Source: Suillus spraguei
Lineage: Eukaryota > Basidiomycota > Agaricomycetes > Boletales > Suillaceae
Assembly (NCBI GenBank): GCA_016800925.1
Contig: JABCPU010000986.1
Location: 1 to 19,350 of the forward strand
Direction of reading: 5' to 3'
Length of the DNA stretch: 19,350 nt
Both the position numbers and the translations under genes were made by a program. This document shows, one piece after another, positions 17,181 to 19,350 of the stretch (positions are counted from its first letter, which is position 1; each line of letters opens with the position of its first letter). Below the pieces are notes generated by a model. The model was given only the letters and a program-made list of their open reading frames with translations, was not told the origin of the DNA and did no database searches.

Positions 17181-18407
17181 GGGGACAAGGCAGTTTACTG
17201 GGCTGATAAAGACGGCAATCTACTTGTCTTTAAGTTTCCGGCCATCCTGGATGTGAATGGTATGTACACACACATCGGTCCTTATTTTGGGATGCTGGAC
17301 TCCGGGGTACATACCATCTATTAATGCAAGTCAGTGAGCATGTCCTGACATAACAACAAATCTCGATGTCTTGGTCCTGAGAAAGGCACGAGCTCATTTT
17401 GAAATCCACCCTCTGTTGCCCGATGATGAGGAGAGCGACCAGTACCCAGAAGAGGTCCTCACCATGTCTGCGAGGTTCTTTGACCTTCTGTCCATGTTAA
17501 TAACCGATGTTGAGGACACATGCAATGCAGGTAAGCATACAAAATATATGAGGCTGTATGTGTGTCTGATGGTCAGATAGGTGTGCCCAATTCAACACGA
17601 GGGATTGTCTCACTGTTCATGTGTGGGTACACCCACACTGAGGAAGACTTCTATGTCTTGCTGGTCCAGTCCAAACTGATGTTTCGGAATTTGCCTACCG
17701 AGCAACAGGCTTCAAGCATTGTGCCTCGTGTCAAGCAGGGTGACATTGGAAGTAAGTGGCCTCACATGCGCATCATGATGCCTGCTGATTTTGACATGGA
17801 ATAGATGAAGAGTCCAGTGTGTTAATTAGCCCAAGTAAGGTTGAGTCAGCATGTGAAAAGGACTTATCATTGACTCCTGATTTCGCAGGTCAAGCTAAGT
17901 CCTTGGCGAATAAGCAAGGCAGGGCAACTGCAAACAACAGCAATGGAGGGCCAAGCACAGGTAATGCTGCAGGTAAGTATTCACTGATTCATTGTAGACT
18001 GGAGGAAGGGCTGACAACATGGTGTGTAGCTCCAGATGTGCTACGTATTTGCAATCTCCACAACCCTCTTGCGTGGTACACAGGGCTTGGTCCACTCCTG
18101 GAGACCAAAGTAGAGGTCCCCGACGTTTATGATGAGCATGGGACATTCATCCACCCACAAGACTATGCTGAGAAGTTGGCCGGAGCACGATTTGTCAAAC
18201 TCGAGGCATACATCAAGTTGTGCATCGCCACAGGGCCTGATTCCTGCATAATGACATGAGCTGATGCAATATTCAACAGATGGAGCATACCAGCCAAGTT
18301 TAAGAAGGACCCTAGCATGAGTGACCAGGACAAATTTGGTTCCCGCACCTACCAAATGATCCTGCATTGCATGCAGTTGCTGCCTTGCGACACTTACATG
18401 AAGCCAA

Positions 18408-18983
18408 TGTAATGAACATATTGGTGCTGGCCTTAAAACCCTATCTTTTGGTGCATGTCTCACATCTATAGAATCTCCACCAGTCCAAAGGCCATCTCAC
18501 TCCTTTAGCATTGCTGGCAGCATCTCATGCTTACTGCACACCATACCAAATGCTGCACCACATTCCATGTACTGATGTCCTTCCATGTCCTTGCCACGTC
18601 TGCATAGCTCCATTTGGTGCATTGTTTGTTTTATGTTCATTATCACTGATTCCATGGCAAGTCTTATTACATGTCGCCTCGTGCCGCAGCTGCCTCGCAC
18701 TATGTTTACATATGGCAGTTACTATACTTGAGCGCTACTGATCTCGCCTAGAGCATTCCGAATACATATGATTTAGGATATAAGCACTGCGTACCCCGCA
18801 CGATACAGTACCTGATTTTACCCCATTGCATGTACTATAGGTCAGGATTAGTGTCTAGCTCTGGAACCACCCAGTAGTAGACTTAGTCTTTAAAGTTCTT
18901 TACCGCTCGTTAATCAATCTTGCTCTTTCACCGTTACCGCTGGACTCTTGATTGCTATTTTTATTGAACTTCTCACACACCGC
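18408..18983 (+). mobile_element. LTR family A, 3'-truncated copy (A5)
   Basis: It starts TGTAATGAACATATTGG at 18408 and follows the complete copy at 9738 up to the TTGAACTTCTCAC block, then stops at ACACCGC where a reverse A copy starts. It cuts the last visible exon of the 15890 pseudogene after MKPM. Confidence 0.8.
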
Positions 18984-19350
18984 TGTAAAGATACAATCTA
19001 GCCTGGGCTGTAGATAAACCACAGCCTAAGCTAGTATGCGAGTCTTGCGCTCTACCTAGTCTGCTTCACTTGCGAAGGCAAGAACATTCGACCCTAAAGG
19101 GAATGCTAAGTTAGTATAGTTCGATATTGCCCAACCTGTGGTGCGAGAATGCCGTCGGAGGTAGCGAGATGCTAGCGGTAATACTCCGGTCCGTGGGAAA
19201 CTTGCGGTAAAACTAGCAGTAAGCGTGGGAATGCGGTAGACAAGCGGTAGCGTGAACAGTAAAACTGCGGTAGTACAAGTGGTAAAACTGCGGTAAGCGT
19301 GGGAACTTCTGCGGTAAAACAAGCGGTAGTGTAGCGATGAAGTGTGAGAA
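18984..19350 (-). mobile_element. LTR family A, reverse copy (A6), cut by window edge
   Basis: It starts TGTAAAGATACAATCTAGCC at 18984, the same end as the copies at 11826 and 14500, and inserted into A5 at ACACCGC. The conserved block CGACCCTAAAGGGAATGC is at 19090-19107. Beyond it, the middle section is replaced by a GCGGTA-rich tract that differs from the other copies. The far end lies outside the window. Confidence 0.8.
19175..19328. repeat. GCGGTA-rich degenerate minisatellite inside LTR A6
   Basis: GCGGTA occurs eight times, at 19175, 19204, 19233, 19244, 19267, 19290, 19311 and 19323, mostly as TGCGGTAAAAC, AGCGGTAG or similar, with AAGCGTGGGAA also repeated (19221, 19295). Other A copies carry the same word more sparsely in this section. 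Confidence 0.75.

Larger units (their letters stand above)
15890..18407 (+). pseudogene. Multi-exon unknown gene, disrupted by LTRs and a stop
   Basis: It starts at ATG 15890 in a good context (AAACCATGC). Exon 1 is 15890-16131 and continues at 17186-17259 once the LTR and one duplication copy are removed; the frame reads on (MFMQMGD to KAVYWADKDG). The 17260-17361 part is unresolved: GTATGT at 17260 could be a donor, but the bases also read as coding up to a TAA. Later exons join in frame: 17362-17530, 17581-17751, 17805-17972 and from 18030, with introns 17531-17580 (50 nt), 17752-17804 (53 nt) and 17973-18029 (57 nt). In the last exon TGA at 18257-18259 interrupts an otherwise continuous protein-like frame (ADAIFNRWSIPAKFKK follows), probably a changed TGG. 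LTR A5 cuts it at 18408. No domain is recognised. Confidence 0.6.

Noticed and set aside
17973..17997. 25-nt GTAAGT...TAG intron
   Set aside because: Too short for splicing. Extending to the AG at 18029 gives 57 nt, like the neighbouring introns, with a CTGAC branch-like site.
19056..19322. 88-codon minus-strand frame
   Set aside because: It lies wholly inside LTR A6, and its Thr/Leu/Arg/Ser pattern follows the GCGGTA repeat.
19175..19328. CRISPR-like spaced repeats
   Set aside because: The repeat is only 6-11 bp, the spacing is irregular, and the context is a eukaryotic LTR.

Overview
The window looks like a transposon-dense, gene-poor stretch of a filamentous fungal genome, most likely a basidiomycete (Agaricomycetes; a boletoid ectomycorrhizal lineage is only a guess). 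The reasons are short GT..AG introns of about 46-58 nt in the gene fragments, several LTR families nested in one another, a Ty1/copia element, and a relic resembling the TET/JBP dioxygenases that expanded in basidiomycetes. No intact host gene, tRNA, rRNA or CRISPR array was seen.

Layout. 1-1533: fragments of two LTR families, called here A (TGTAA...TTACA, about 960 bp) and B (TGTTAAG...TATGACA, about 750 bp). 1534-1976: AT-rich sequence with nothing recognisable. 1977-7049: a complete Ty1/copia retrotransposon on the minus strand, with two LTRs that read as identical, a primer binding site matching the anticodon arm of initiator tRNA-Met, one 1483-codon gag-pol frame and a polypurine tract. 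7050-7969: a CTCCTCTG-type low-complexity tract, a B-related LTR fragment (D) and a B fragment. 7970-8483: a TET/JBP-like relic. 8484-12390: a mosaic of A and B LTRs interrupting a minus-strand spliced gene of unknown function. 12391-14499: unrecognised gene fragments. 14500-15457: a full-length A solo LTR with ACGG on both sides. 15458-15889: unassigned. 15890-18407: a plus-strand multi-exon pseudogene containing a B solo LTR (GGGGA duplication), itself containing a third LTR-like insert C (CCGG duplication). 18408-19350: two A LTRs, the second cutting the first in inverted orientation.

How it fits together. The window records successive insertions into decaying genes. The copia element is the only apparently intact and young component. 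The older A and B copies differ largely by changes at CpG sites, as expected if methylated repeats decay by deamination. I see no cooperating multi-gene system. The most unusual items are the half-tRNA-type primer site with an overlapping hairpin, the HVDD polymerase motif, the three-level nested insertion with duplications at two levels, and the split spliced gene. LTR orientations and family labels are mine. No database search was possible.
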